A stretch of 64,000 nt of DNA from Streptococcus mitis (GCF_005144795.1 NZ_SWFJ01000009.1:52891-116890); one strand, 5' to 3'. Shown: positions 8,265 to 15,918, counted from the stretch's first letter. Numbers and translations: made by a program. Notes: generated by a model not told the origin, from the sequence alone.

Positions 8265-8597
8265 AATTATTATTTCAATACTTGCGTTCTAGGGAATCAA
8301 AACCAATTTTTAGATTTAATACTATAAAATAAATCTAAAATAGATTAGGGAGTACTTTCTTAAACAATAAAGAAGGTTTATCTTGGTCTGGATAAACTTA
8401 GTCAACCCACTCATCAATTTGATTATAAAAAATCAAGAGCTCTTTGCTTTGTGGTATTATCAAATCTAAAACGAAATCTCCTTTACTTTAACTTCATTAT
8501 AAACTTTCCTAGCCTAATATTCAATCAACAAGATACCATTACAATAGCTTTTTAGCTTCTTTTCTACTTCGTCAGTGGTCAAGCTCCTACTCATTTA
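8265..8597. other. Non-coding stretch, nothing recognised
   Basis: AT-rich sequence without a convincing gene, terminator or repeat on either strand. It separates the small-gene group from the next RNA candidate. Confidence 0.4.
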
Positions 8598-8727
8598 TGA
8601 TATAATTAGTTTAAAGAGAAGTGAGGTAGAAATGATAGTGTCGCTACGCAACTTCATAGTATGAGATGACGGGACAGGCACACCGTCCACTACTCTCGAG
8701 CGCTTAGATTATGCTAAGTGCTTTTTT
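8598..8727 (+). ncRNA. Candidate small RNA with extended -10 promoter and terminator
   Basis: TGATATAAT (8598-8606) should start transcription near 8612. The RNA contains GACGG/CCGTC around GACAGGCACA and ends at GCGCTTAG/CTAAGTGC with a T-run. An ATG after AGTGAGGTAGAA opens no useful frame. The layout mirrors the candidate at 6960-7092, including a GCGCTTAGA start to the terminal stem. The family is unknown. Confidence 0.42.
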
Positions 8728-8937
8728 ACATTTTCTCGATGTTCGCTCTTGGTTCAAGTCCATTCTCCATACTATTTGGTAAGGAATTAAGAGGCATTTT
8801 TATCTCTCCTATCTCCTTGTCATTCTGCGAGCAACTAAGGCAAGTTATTACTTTGCTTATCTGCTTATCATTTTGTAAGCAACAAAACCAAAAGAACAGA
8901 CTTTTAAACTTCTCTTATTTCCTCAATACCCAAACAA
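8728..8937. other. Non-coding stretch with an imperfect direct repeat
   Basis: TATCTCCTTGTCATTCTGCG near 8810 is repeated as TATCTGCTTATCATTTTGTA near 8857, about 47 bases apart. No gene is supported. Confidence 0.3.
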
Positions 8938-9179
8938 TAAAATACTAGCCACTCGTTTAAACACACGTTTCAAACATGCTGGTGTACCTAATATTGGATT
9001 CCATGGTTTTAGACACACACGCTAGTCTCTTGCTAAACTCTGGAATACCATATAAAGAATTACAACACCGTCTAGGTCATTCTACATTAGCTATGACTAT
9101 GGACACTTACAGTCATCTCTCCAAAGAAAAAGCAAAAACAGCCGCCTCATTTTATGAGAAAGCTGTTAGTTCGTTATAA
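8938..9179 (+). pseudogene. Remnant of tyrosine integrase, C-terminal end, frameshifted
   Basis: The first part reads in one frame as LATRLNTRFKHAGVPNIGFH then GFRHT. The rest, ASLLLNSGIPYKELQHRLGH onward with MDTYSH, is in another frame. Together they form the HxxR, H and Tyr end of a tyrosine recombinase, like the intact one at 17047. The switch falls in a short CA run where two bases appear lost, which would destroy the catalytic HxxR segment. The 5' three quarters of the gene is absent. It marks an older insertion at this site. Confidence 0.75.
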
Positions 9180-9197
9180 GTGATGACAAAAATGATG

Positions 9198-9290
9198 ACA
9201 AACCCAGAGATCAACATTTTAAGACAAAACAAAAAGCCCACTGTTGTAGGCTTTCTGTAAGATATTTCTTAAAATTAAAGCATTTTGTTA
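9198..9290. repeat. Left attachment-site region: copy of rpsD downstream sequence and rpsD end
   Basis: This matches 27021-27113 over its length, including the hairpin terminator AAAGCC/GGGCTTTTTG. At its right end (9277-9289) it keeps, on the minus strand, codons for N-K-M-L-stop, the last residues of RpsD. It is interpreted as the left junction (attL) of material inserted at rpsD. Confidence 0.65.
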
Positions 9291-9390
9291 TCTTGCAGTG
9301 ATTAGGTACAGAAAAACAGGCCTAAGCCTGCTCTAAATCTAACTTGATTTTCTCAAAAACTATTAAATTCAAATAAGCTGAGAAAACATA

Positions 9391-9436
9391 AAGGGGAACA
9401 AAAAGGGGACTTAAATTGATGAGTTCAGTAAGCAAG
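9391..9436. repeat. Diverged copy of the conserved element-end sequence
   Basis: GGGGAACAAAAAGGGGAC followed by GATGAGTTCAGTAAGCAAG resembles the right end of the 157-bp repeat at 18390 and 20140. It sits at the same distance, about 110-150 bases, from an rpsD-like attachment core. Confidence 0.5.
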
Positions 9437-9439
9437 TAA

Positions 9440-9470
9440 ATTGCACCTGTCATAGGTGCTTTTTATTTTA
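9440..9470 (+). terminator. Hairpin terminator at element end
   Basis: GCACCTgtcatAGGTGC followed by TTTTTATTTTA. Different hairpins occupy the same place after the other copies of the element-end sequence (near 18551 and 20300). Confidence 0.55.
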
Positions 9471-9678
9471 CCTCTTGAATAGTACTGATTTCAGTCTCAA
9501 AGAGAGAAATCTCAGTTGGTTCATCAGGGCTAGGATTGTCAATGAGGATAGTGATTTCATCTTGCTCATCATTGTCCATTTCGTCAATAAAATCTGTGAC
9601 AAAACCTTTTATGACTTTACCGTCACTAGTTACTACCTGAACTCTTGAACGTAGGTAGTTCCAAAGTTGTTTACTCAT
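9463..9678 (-). CDS. Hypothetical protein, 71 residues, small beta-barrel-like
   Basis: It starts at MSKQLWNYLRSRVQVVTSDG after AAAGGAGACC. The segment RVQVVTSDGKVIKGFVTDFI looks like a small SH3/Sm-like beta fold, and the tail is acidic. No named family is recognised. It is the last gene of the satellite's leftward transcript. Confidence 0.6.
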   Translation of the reverse strand: MSKQLWNYLRSRVQVVTSDGKVIKGFVTDFIDEMDNDEQDEITILIDNPSPDEPTEISLFETEISTIQEVK

Positions 9679-9731
9679 TTACGGTCTCCTTTCCCATAGT
9701 GTTTTTTGCAGGTAAAAACGCCTAGAATAAA

Positions 9732-10013
9732 CTAAGAGCTATGGTTTACTAACTGTTTTGCTTTTTTGTAGTAAGGTGTTAGGAAATTGATAAATCCTTG
9801 TTTATCACTTGGGTCATGTTCCTCTAAGAACATCATCAACTCAAAGTCATTGAGAGCGTCAAACATTTCAGGGTTTTCATTGTCCCAAGCCTCAGCAAAG
9901 TCTTCATCTTCTCCAAAAAGGGCGTTAAACTTAAAGGAGAAATCCCAAAAATTATCAATCTGACCACTGACTGCTTGCTTTAGCATGTCTAATACTTGTT
10001 GACTGTATTTCAT
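9732..10013 (-). CDS. Hypothetical acidic protein, 93 residues
   Basis: Helical and acidic (FGEDEDFAEAWDNENPEMFD), with no known motif. Its ATG overlaps the stop of the upstream frame at 10010 in an ATGA arrangement, so translation is probably coupled. In satellites, genes in this position are often accessory, including interference with helper phage, but nothing in this sequence proves that. Confidence 0.55.
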   Translation of the reverse strand: MKYSQQVLDMLKQAVSGQIDNFWDFSFKFNALFGEDEDFAEAWDNENPEMFDALNDFELMMFLEEHDPSDKQGFINFLTPYYKKAKQLVNHSS

Positions 10014-10186
10014 AACACTAGACCTCTTTTCTTGAGTTCAGCCATGATAGCCTCTTCATCTTCTTTTGAAAACGTAGTAAACCTCAAATGTGATAGCTCT
10101 TCGTCAGTCATTTCAGAAGGGATTAAGGGAGCAGGCTTTTTAAGATTTCAGCTGCTTACTTGTTTTAACGCTTCTTCCAAATTCAT
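10010..10186 (-). pseudogene. Small satellite gene with in-frame TGA
   Basis: From ATG at 10184-10186 the frame reads MNLEEALKQVSS, a TGA at 10148-10150, then NLKKPAPLIPSEMTDEELSH and on to MAELKKRGLVL and a stop overlapping the next gene. GAGGAGT precedes the ATG. The frame is coherent on both sides of the TGA, so one nonsense change has probably cut a 58-residue protein. Restart at the internal ATG (EMTDEEL) is possible. Confidence 0.5.
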
Positions 10187-10477
10187 AGACTTTACTCCTC
10201 TCTTAAATTCATTTCTAAAACAATGATACCTTTGTTCTAGTTCTTTACTTTGTACTCATTGTTCTATCTTAATTTTACCACAACTCTTATACCTCACCAA
10301 AACCTCACCATTGTAAAACTTCGGTACCTAACCCTTACCTCACCGTTTTCTAACCCTCGGTAAACCTCTCCACCTTGCGGTAATCTTAGGGTTCTATCAC
10401 TAGAAAAAAGGCCCTGTACCTTTGTAAAACCTTAGTATTTTTAAACTCAGTCTTAGGACTTTTTACATAGGTATAAA
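10187..10477. other. Non-coding spacer carrying ACCTCACC repeats
   Basis: A spacer of 291 bases between the ArpU-like gene and the downstream small genes. It holds the ACCTCACC repeats listed separately and no gene. Confidence 0.5.
10291..10371. repeat. Cluster of ACCTCACC (GGTGAGGT) sites
   Basis: Exact copies at 10291-10298, 10302-10309 and 10337-10344, and a near copy ACCTCTCC at 10364-10371. The first two are 11 bases apart, about one helical turn, typical of sites for a DNA-binding protein. They lie just downstream of the ArpU-like regulator gene and upstream of the last satellite genes, so that regulator is the first candidate to bind. Confidence 0.5.
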
Positions 10478-10897
10478 TCAATCTGCATGTACCAGACCAG
10501 CCAAGTGTTCTATAGCTTCCTGCCTTACACGATATATCGAAGATTTAGATTTCCCTATTTCCTCAGCAACCTCCCAAGCGTCGAGATCATTCAAGTAAAA
10601 AAGCCTTAGAACAGAACGCTCAAACGGATTGGCCAGCTTATCGATCAGCCTAGATATTTCCATTCTCTCTTCAGTAAGTCGCTCAATTCTCTGTAAAGTG
10701 TCCTCTTTTAGCTTTAGAACACTTATAAGGTTATTCTCGGCCGTATTTACCCTGCTTGTTTGTACCCTGGTAGTGCTCAGTTCTTGCTTTTTGATAATAC
10801 CACTTTCTAAAGCTGCAAGCTCTAAATATAAGCCCTCTATTTCTTTATTGATCCACTTGACGCCCTCTAGTTTTTCTTTTACCTGCTCTGGTGTCAT
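10478..10897 (-). CDS. ArpU/RinA-like phage transcriptional regulator
   Basis: 139 residues from MTPEQVKEKLEGVKW, chosen because AGGAGG lies 7 bases ahead; a longer frame upstream has no ribosome site. The N-terminal half is coiled-coil. The C-terminal half (FERSVLRLFYLNDLDAWEVA then EEIGKSKSSIYRVRQEA) is a sigma-70 region 4-like helix-turn-helix, as in ArpU and DUF1492 proteins that switch on late genes of phages and satellites. Its position at the distal end of the replication/structural module fits. Confidence 0.78.
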   Translation of the reverse strand: MTPEQVKEKLEGVKWINKEIEGLYLELAALESGIIKKQELSTTRVQTSRVNTAENNLISVLKLKEDTLQRIERLTEERMEISRLIDKLANPFERSVLRLFYLNDLDAWEVAEEIGKSKSSIYRVRQEAIEHLAGLVHAD

Positions 10898-10913
10898 GCC
10901 TTGGCCTCCTTTA

Positions 10914-10968
10914 TGGTATAATAATATTATTGAGATTATAGCTGAGGCGGGGTGCCTTGGCTTTTTTG
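10914..10968 (+). ncRNA. Possible short transcript, extended -10 to terminator
   Basis: TGGTATAAT at 10914-10922 is followed within 50 bases by AGC-AGGC/GCCT-GCT and TTTTTTG. Transcription would run against the ArpU-like leftward operon. It is too short for a gene; it may act as an antisense leader or simply be a terminator. Confidence 0.28.
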
Positions 10969-10993
10969 TTTTAGTTAAGTCCAAAAACGGACA

Positions 10994-11320
10994 TTACTCA
11001 TAGTATTCAACGTACTCAGGATCTCCGAAAAGACTTTCTGGCAATCCACAAACATCTATTAGGCGTTGTACTACTTGTACGTCTATCATTATCTCGCCCT
11101 TTTCTGTTATGTGATAGTATTTCTTATGTAAAGAGCCTAAATATACTCCATTTTTATAGATTGAAAGGCTGCCACTTCTACCAGGTAAAAGTCCTGTATA
11201 ACGATTATATAAACCGTGTTTCATAGCATTATTGTTTCCATACTTCGGTTGTCTATTCCCTCGATTACCTCTAGCAACTTGATTACCTGGTAAAAAACGC
11301 CCTCTAACATCTCTCTCCAT
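10994..11320 (-). CDS. Basic phage-type protein, 108 residues
   Basis: It starts MERDVRGRFLPGNQVARGNR after GAGGGTG. The Arg/Gly/Asn-rich N-terminus ending in MKHGLY resembles the starts of phage small-terminase and related DNA-binding proteins. The second half (SLSIYKNGVYLGSLHKKYYH) is beta-rich and differs from them. A role in DNA recognition is possible but not shown. Confidence 0.5.
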   Translation of the reverse strand: MERDVRGRFLPGNQVARGNRGNRQPKYGNNNAMKHGLYNRYTGLLPGRSGSLSIYKNGVYLGSLHKKYYHITEKGEIMIDVQVVQRLIDVCGLPESLFGDPEYVEYYE

Positions 11321-11395
11321 TTAGCACCCTCTCACCGTGTTCGTTTCGGAAATTATACTTCATTGGAACGCTCTAAACGCTCCGTAAACCGTTCT

Positions 11396-11435
11396 AAAAA
11401 GTGTATCAGGGTATTTTATCGCTGATACACTTTTG
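11396..11435 (-). terminator. Terminator after the capsid-like gene pair
   Basis: AAAAGTGTATCAGCG pairs with CTGATACACTTTTT on the minus strand, directly after the stop at 11443. Confidence 0.65.
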
Positions 11436-11442
11436 ACTAGTT

Positions 11443-12072
11443 TTACAAGCTCTCAGATAGCCCTAGAGCCGTATCAAAATGATTAGAGTATGTTTCTAAA
11501 GCTGTATTTAATTCATCACTAGCTAAAACTAACATGAAAGCTAGATCACTTGCTGAACCGTTACTATCAATGATTGGAGTATCATGATAGCTCTTAGCAT
11601 GTTGCTTGAATACCTTTAACAGTTCAGCTAGCCTATCTTCTTTCAGGATATAGCTAGGTAAAGCAATGTTGTTAGCTGCTCCGATTTCATGTAATTTCTT
11701 AATGGCCAACGGGTTACGCTTGTATTTCTCTAAGTAACTTAGTAGCTCCTGTTCCGATACTTTCATAGTGCTCAGCAAGTTCAACTCAGCAACATTATCA
11801 GCCGTTACTGTTTCGTACTCTGATTTAATTTTCTCTAGTTCTGTCTGTTCAAAGTTCTCTAGCTTAGCTAGAATATTGACAAACTCAGTATCTGAGTACT
11901 GATCGGCCTCTTTTTTAAAGTTCTCCAGGCGTAGCTCAGCCTCAGACTGATATAAAACCTGATTTCGAACTTTTTCCCAAAGTTCTTTTTTCATTGTTCC
12001 ATAAGCCTCAATCTTTTGCTGCTTATAAGTGCCTAGGCTGTAAATTTGTGCCTTTATTTGTTGTAGTGTCAT
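11443..12072 (-). CDS. Hypothetical phage-type protein, 209 residues
   Basis: Mostly helical with long charged heptad-like segments (AELRLENFKKEADQY and ENFEQTELEKIKSEYE), suggesting a coiled-coil or scaffold-like protein. A good ribosome site (GGAGAATTACC) precedes it, 12 bases after the capsid-like gene, so the two are one unit. The family is not recognised. Because it pairs with a minor capsid protein, a head-assembly or helper-interference role is a reasonable guess. Confidence 0.55.
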   Translation of the reverse strand: MTLQQIKAQIYSLGTYKQQKIEAYGTMKKELWEKVRNQVLYQSEAELRLENFKKEADQYSDTEFVNILAKLENFEQTELEKIKSEYETVTADNVAELNLLSTMKVSEQELLSYLEKYKRNPLAIKKLHEIGAANNIALPSYILKEDRLAELLKVFKQHAKSYHDTPIIDSNGSASDLAFMLVLASDELNTALETYSNHFDTALGLSESL

Positions 12073-12084
12073 GGTAATTCTCCT

Positions 12085-12480
12085 TTATTTCAATTCTAGC
12101 GCTCTTTTAGCTACTTGTTCCCAGTCCTTAGAATATAGAGCGCTAGCTTTTTTATCCCATCTCGGTCCTGTTCCTGGGGCTTTTTTATATTTTAGTAGTT
12201 CCTCTTTATTCGCAAAGAAAAACTTACGCTGTTTATCTGAAACGAACCCTTTCCGTTTCTTGCCGTAAAACTGCATTCTTGCATACGGCGCATTATAGAC
12301 TATTCTCCCATTGGCCTTAGTTAAGTTTCCTCTTAGTTCTCCAGATCGCCTAGGTATAAAACGGTGCATGTCCATAACCATCTGATTAGTAACTGCCTCT
12401 TTGGCTCTCGCTAATCCCATAGGTGTTACTTTACGCTCAATACCTTTTAGATTTACCTTTACTTTTACTCCTGTTCCCAA
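12085..12480 (-). CDS. Phage minor capsid protein
   Basis: 131 residues. The start KVKVNLKGIERKV, the middle HRFIPRRSGELRGNLTKANG with YNAPYARMQFYGK, and the end GTGPRWDKKASALYSKDWEQ follow the layout of the minor capsid family often annotated Minor_capsid_2 in lactococcal and streptococcal phages. No major capsid, portal or tail gene accompanies it, which is unusual. It may alter or sabotage helper-phage heads, or be left from a larger prophage. Confidence 0.72.
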   Translation of the reverse strand: MGTGVKVKVNLKGIERKVTPMGLARAKEAVTNQMVMDMHRFIPRRSGELRGNLTKANGRIVYNAPYARMQFYGKKRKGFVSDKQRKFFFANKEELLKYKKAPGTGPRWDKKASALYSKDWEQVAKRALELK

Positions 12481-12569
12481 AGTCCCTCCTTTCTATGACT
12501 AAAACAAAAAGAGACATGACAAAGAGCAGTTAAACTCTTATATCATGCCTCTAGTTTTCTAGTCAGCAG

Positions 12570-12740
12570 CTAAATTTTTTCTTTTTGCCTTGTTTCCTTT
12601 TGAATGGGTTTACCATCTTGTGTTTTGATGATTAGACTACCAAACTCTGGTAACTTGGCTGACTCAATTATACCATTTTTTGAGAATAAAACAAAGCCTC
12701 TATCAAGCAAATCTTTAAGCTGTTCTGTCTTTTGTATCAT
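12570..12740 (-). CDS. DUF3954-like small phage protein, 56 residues
   Basis: It reads MIQKTEQLKDLLDRGFVLFS, then NGIIESAKLPEFGSLIIKTQ and a basic end. GAGGAGGTTTAAT precedes the ATG. The size and the G-S-L-I-I-K-T-Q-D-G-K turn fit DUF3954 proteins, common and uncharacterised in Gram-positive phages. It is transcribed with the flanking satellite genes. Confidence 0.6.
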   Translation of the reverse strand: MIQKTEQLKDLLDRGFVLFSKNGIIESAKLPEFGSLIIKTQDGKPIQKETRQKEKI

Positions 12741-13197
12741 ATTAAACCTCCTCTATCTCGGGTGTACCTCCAGGTACGCCTGTAAACATTAAATAGTTTG
12801 GCCTGTAGTTATAGCTAGGCTACAACAAGTGTCCAAACGGGTACAGTTGTAAGCTGACCCATTTTAGGGCTATCTTTGAGCGACAAATATGTCGAAAAGT
12901 CTTCGGTTCCTGTATAACCGTTATTAGTTTTGTTTGCTACTCATTTTTGAGTCACAAATCTGTTAAGCAAAAATGACTAATAGCTTGAAAGATAAGTAAA
13001 TGTTGTAATACTTGGAGCCCTAAAGCGTTGATATAACTGATATTTTTAACTATTCAACGCTTTTTACTACCCTTTTTAGTGTACTTTAGCTCATTTTTGA
13101 GCTTTTTTGAGTTCCATTTTTGGAATGCAAAGCCTGCACCTTTTAAGGGTGCACCTGCACCCAGTGCATACTTTTTTAACCTGCGTAGTTTTGAGTG
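12741..13197. other. Non-coding region rich in small palindromes, possible satellite origin
   Basis: 457 bases without a gene, just downstream of the two replication genes. It contains CTCATTTTTGAG twice (near 12940 and 13090), TTCCATTTTTGGAA near 13112, GACAAATATGTC near 12880 and AAGCGTTG/CAACGCTT around 13025-13060. Repeated short palindromes next to an initiator and a helicase loader are what a replication origin of such an element looks like, but no iterons matching a known family are seen. Confidence 0.4.
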
Positions 13198-14052
13198 CTA
13201 AAAAGGTAATCTTCTCTTGTCCTCTGCCGTCTCTGGATAAGTAAAGAAGTTTCTTCCCACTCCCTCCATAAGTCGGCTTACTATTGCAGAGTCATAAGTC
13301 TTTTTAAGCTGCTCCCCTGTCAGATTGGTATTGACAATCGTCCTTACCCTACTATCTAGCAACTCAAACAAAAACCGTTGACGGCTATTAGCGGCCTCTT
13401 TGCCTTGATTTCCAAAGGTGCTTTCTTTCCCTAAATCATCCAGGAAGAGAAAATCTACACCCGTTAGCAGTTTCATCATCTGCCCCTGGTTTCGCTGGTT
13501 CTCATTATAATCTACTCCGCTCTCTATCAGCCTAAAGAGATTAGCTACAGGATAAAAAAGCACGCTCTTAGGTTCTCCTATAGCCTTAAAATCCTCATTG
13601 AGTTTTCTAGCTATACTGATAGTTAAGTGACTTTTACCTACACCATGAGAACCCTGTATGATAGAATTCCCCTTTCCTCCCTGCTTAAAATAATACTCAT
13701 TCAAGTATAAACCAAAATCATGGGCTTTCTTGTCAGTATCATTACTTACAGTAAAGGTTTTATAGCTCGCCTCTTTTAATTTAGGAGGTATAATGCTCCT
13801 AGCTTCTAACAAGGAATAACTAGTAGCTAATTCAGCGTTCAGCTCTTCTTGGCAAGCAGTATCAGCCTTTTCTTTCTCGATCTTTGGATTCATACACATA
13901 GGACAAGCTAACACATAGTGTAACTCTGTATTGTCAGTCGCCTTGACCTTATTCACTGTTTTCCATAGGTAAATACCATGTATTGGACAAGTTTGGGGAC
14001 TAATTTCCACACGTTCGTTTAGGCGTTCACCTACTTTATATTCTTTCTGCAT
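13198..14052 (-). CDS. DnaC-like helicase loader, AAA+ ATPase
   Basis: 284 residues. The N-terminal part carries CPIHG and CPMCMNP, a likely zinc-binding segment. The ATPase part has Walker A GSHGVGKSH around 136-144 and Walker B FLFLDDLGKES. It ends with the arginine-bearing region typical of DnaC/IstB-type loaders. It would load the host replicative helicase at the element's origin. It lies 12 bases after the replisome-organiser gene. Confidence 0.85.
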   Translation of the reverse strand: MQKEYKVGERLNERVEISPQTCPIHGIYLWKTVNKVKATDNTELHYVLACPMCMNPKIEKEKADTACQEELNAELATSYSLLEARSIIPPKLKEASYKTFTVSNDTDKKAHDFGLYLNEYYFKQGGKGNSIIQGSHGVGKSHLTISIARKLNEDFKAIGEPKSVLFYPVANLFRLIESGVDYNENQRNQGQMMKLLTGVDFLFLDDLGKESTFGNQGKEAANSRQRFLFELLDSRVRTIVNTNLTGEQLKKTYDSAIVSRLMEGVGRNFFTYPETAEDKRRLPF

Positions 14053-14064
14053 ATCACATACCTC

Positions 14065-14910
14065 TTAAAATCCTAAATCATCAGCCTTACCTAGCTCACT
14101 GAAAGGAACGCCATTAGATTTTTGTGCATGCTTGTCCTTGTACTCTTTGGTGTTCTGTTTTGCTTGTTCTACAGTCTTGATACCTTGCCCCTGCAATCTC
14201 TCCAATATTGAACGAGTGTAACGAATATTACGCCCACCGCTCAGGATCGTCTCATCTAGTGCATACATCAGCAAGGCTTGTCCGTGAGTTTGTAGCAAGT
14301 CCTCAACTTCTGACACGATTGTCCCATTAACCGACATTTCACCAAAAGCTTGTTTGAGTTTTTCAAAGATTGGATTTTTACCACCGCCAGCACCAACATT
14401 TTTTGAGGCGTTAGCCTCTTCTTGCTCTAGCTGTAGCTCTATCTCTTTCTCTATATCTATCTCTTTCTCTATCTCTGTCTTACACGTAGTTAACAATGTA
14501 AGATTATCAGATGACATTGTAAGGTTTTCTTTGTTTTCTCGTTGCTGTTTCCGATATTCTCGCATATATGCTGCTTGGTTGGTTTCCTGCTGTACCAGGG
14601 CTTTAGCCTGGGGTAGTTCTGCGTTTTTATCTTCGTCAATCTGTATTAAACCGCATTTTGTAAAGTATGCCATGGTCATATCTATATCATCTTCTGATAC
14701 ATCTAATTTTAGGGCTAACTCTTCCTTGAGATTGTCAAAGTAGCCCTCATAGTATAAAATACAATCACTTTCCAAGCTCTCTAGCATGAGCCTAATATAA
14801 ATAACTGTCATAGTGTACCCACCAGGTACTGTCTTTAGTCTCTTAATAAAAATATTATCAAAAAATTTCTTATCAATTTTTAGCCAAAAATATATTTTAG
14901 TTCTTCCCAC
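14065..14910 (-). CDS. Phage replisome organiser / DnaD-like initiator
   Basis: 281 residues. The start GRTKIYFWLKIDKKFFDN and following GGYTMTVIYIRLMLESLESD are typical of the phage replisome organiser N-terminal domain, a winged helix. The C-terminal 80 residues resemble the DnaD/DnaB2 domain. The linker contains the repetitive acidic run EKEIDIEKEIELQLEQEE, encoded by TCTATCTCTTTC-type DNA repeats that could vary in length. It pairs with the helicase loader to start replication. Confidence 0.8.
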   Translation of the reverse strand: MGRTKIYFWLKIDKKFFDNIFIKRLKTVPGGYTMTVIYIRLMLESLESDCILYYEGYFDNLKEELALKLDVSEDDIDMTMAYFTKCGLIQIDEDKNAELPQAKALVQQETNQAAYMREYRKQQRENKENLTMSSDNLTLLTTCKTEIEKEIDIEKEIELQLEQEEANASKNVGAGGGKNPIFEKLKQAFGEMSVNGTIVSEVEDLLQTHGQALLMYALDETILSGGRNIRYTRSILERLQGQGIKTVEQAKQNTKEYKDKHAQKSNGVPFSELGKADDLGF

Positions 14911-14919
14911 TTTTACCCC

Positions 14920-15186
14920 CTAATCTACTGCAAGAAAGTTGTATATGTCACTTTTGCGATAATAAATTTTCTTACTGTTCTCAAAAGGGGACTGATACGG
15001 TCTTAAACCGTGCTTTTCCCAGTTGTTTAACGTAGTTCCACTGATCCCTAGCTTGTCTAGTAAATCAGGCCTAGAAATTAAATCCCAGCCGTCATTATGC
15101 TGCTTTTCAAGCTCAAGCCTTTTCTCTAAGTGATCTCCCACTTTCTCCAGTAGCTCAAGCTCTGCCTCTCTTGATAATAGTTGCAT
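14920..15186 (-). CDS. Helix-turn-helix protein, possible excisionase
   Basis: 88 residues from MQLLSREAELELLEKV, chosen because AAAGGGGTG precedes this ATG; a longer upstream frame has no site. ISRPDLLDKLGISGTTLNNW then EKHGLRPYQ is a MerR-like winged helix found in phage excisionases and small regulators. In satellites this position often holds an excisionase or a second regulator; which of these it is cannot be told. Confidence 0.6.
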   Translation of the reverse strand: MQLLSREAELELLEKVGDHLEKRLELEKQHNDGWDLISRPDLLDKLGISGTTLNNWEKHGLRPYQSPFENSKKIYYRKSDIYNFLAVD

Positions 15187-15200
15187 ATTGCACCCCTTTT

Positions 15201-15404
15201 CTAATTGCTCCGCTTGCCTGCTAGTTGAATATAACACCCATAGCAAGGGTTTAAATCCTCTCTTGGTGTTTCTATCGCCCATTGGTTTTCTCGCTCAAAT
15301 TGGGCGCTTTTTTTGCGGTCTCGGTGGTTTAGATAAAGCAGTAGGCCAATCAATACCACCATGAAGATTACCGATTGTGTATTGGTCAAATCTAGTTCAT
15401 TCAT
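15201..15404 (-). CDS. Small single-pass membrane protein, 67 residues
   Basis: One transmembrane helix (SVIFMVVLIGLLLYLNHRDR) near the N-terminus and a charged cytosolic tail. The arrangement is like BhlA/UviB holin-like peptides, but two cysteines near the end (NPCYGCY) are unlike them. Its start overlaps the preceding gene by 8 bases. Confidence 0.5.
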   Translation of the reverse strand: MNELDLTNTQSVIFMVVLIGLLLYLNHRDRKKSAQFERENQWAIETPREDLNPCYGCYIQLAGKRSN

Positions 15405-15723
15405 GACATACCTCCAATCTACGCTCTACCCCTTGCGCTGGTAAACCGTTGACTGCTCTATAGATGATGTTATTAACAACAAGAATACCTAGACCATCAC
15501 AAGCCTCCTCATAGGTATCTGCAAACCTTTTAAAAGTTTTCTTATAACTAGCCATAACGTTAAATAAAATCATGGTCGCTACACGTCCCCCGTAAAGTTG
15601 AGAAAGCTGAGCCTTGGCTCTTTCTTCGCTCTCGTTTCGTTTTTGCATTCTTTCCCATTGTTCAGGGGTATAGTCTGACTTCTTAACAGTAAAAATACTA
15701 TTTTCTAATATAATTGCACTCAT
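15397..15723 (-). CDS. Hypothetical protein of the satellite, 108 residues
   Basis: A helical protein with a basic central region (MASYKKTFKRFADTYEEACD). No family is recognised. It is the first gene of the leftward operon after the Cro-like gene and is coupled to the small membrane protein downstream. Confidence 0.5.
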   Translation of the reverse strand: MSAIILENSIFTVKKSDYTPEQWERMQKRNESEERAKAQLSQLYGGRVATMILFNVMASYKKTFKRFADTYEEACDGLGILVVNNIIYRAVNGLPAQGVERRLEVCHE

Positions 15724-15918
15724 GTTCTTACCTCATTATGTTTTATTTGTACAGTTGCTCCAGGACTTTCTCCTAGAATTGGGAAAAAGTCCAAATAGCT
15801 TTTTAACGCCTTTCCTGCTCACATTCCTCACGCTCTGAGTCGCCAATATTTGAAAACGTGAGAAAATACCAGTTTTAAGAGTTAGCGCTCTCTCGTCTGG
15901 GCACAAATCACTATTTTG

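Noticed and set aside
15201..15404. Type I toxin peptide
   Set aside because: It is longer than usual, embedded in an operon with overlapping starts, and has no antisense RNA layout.
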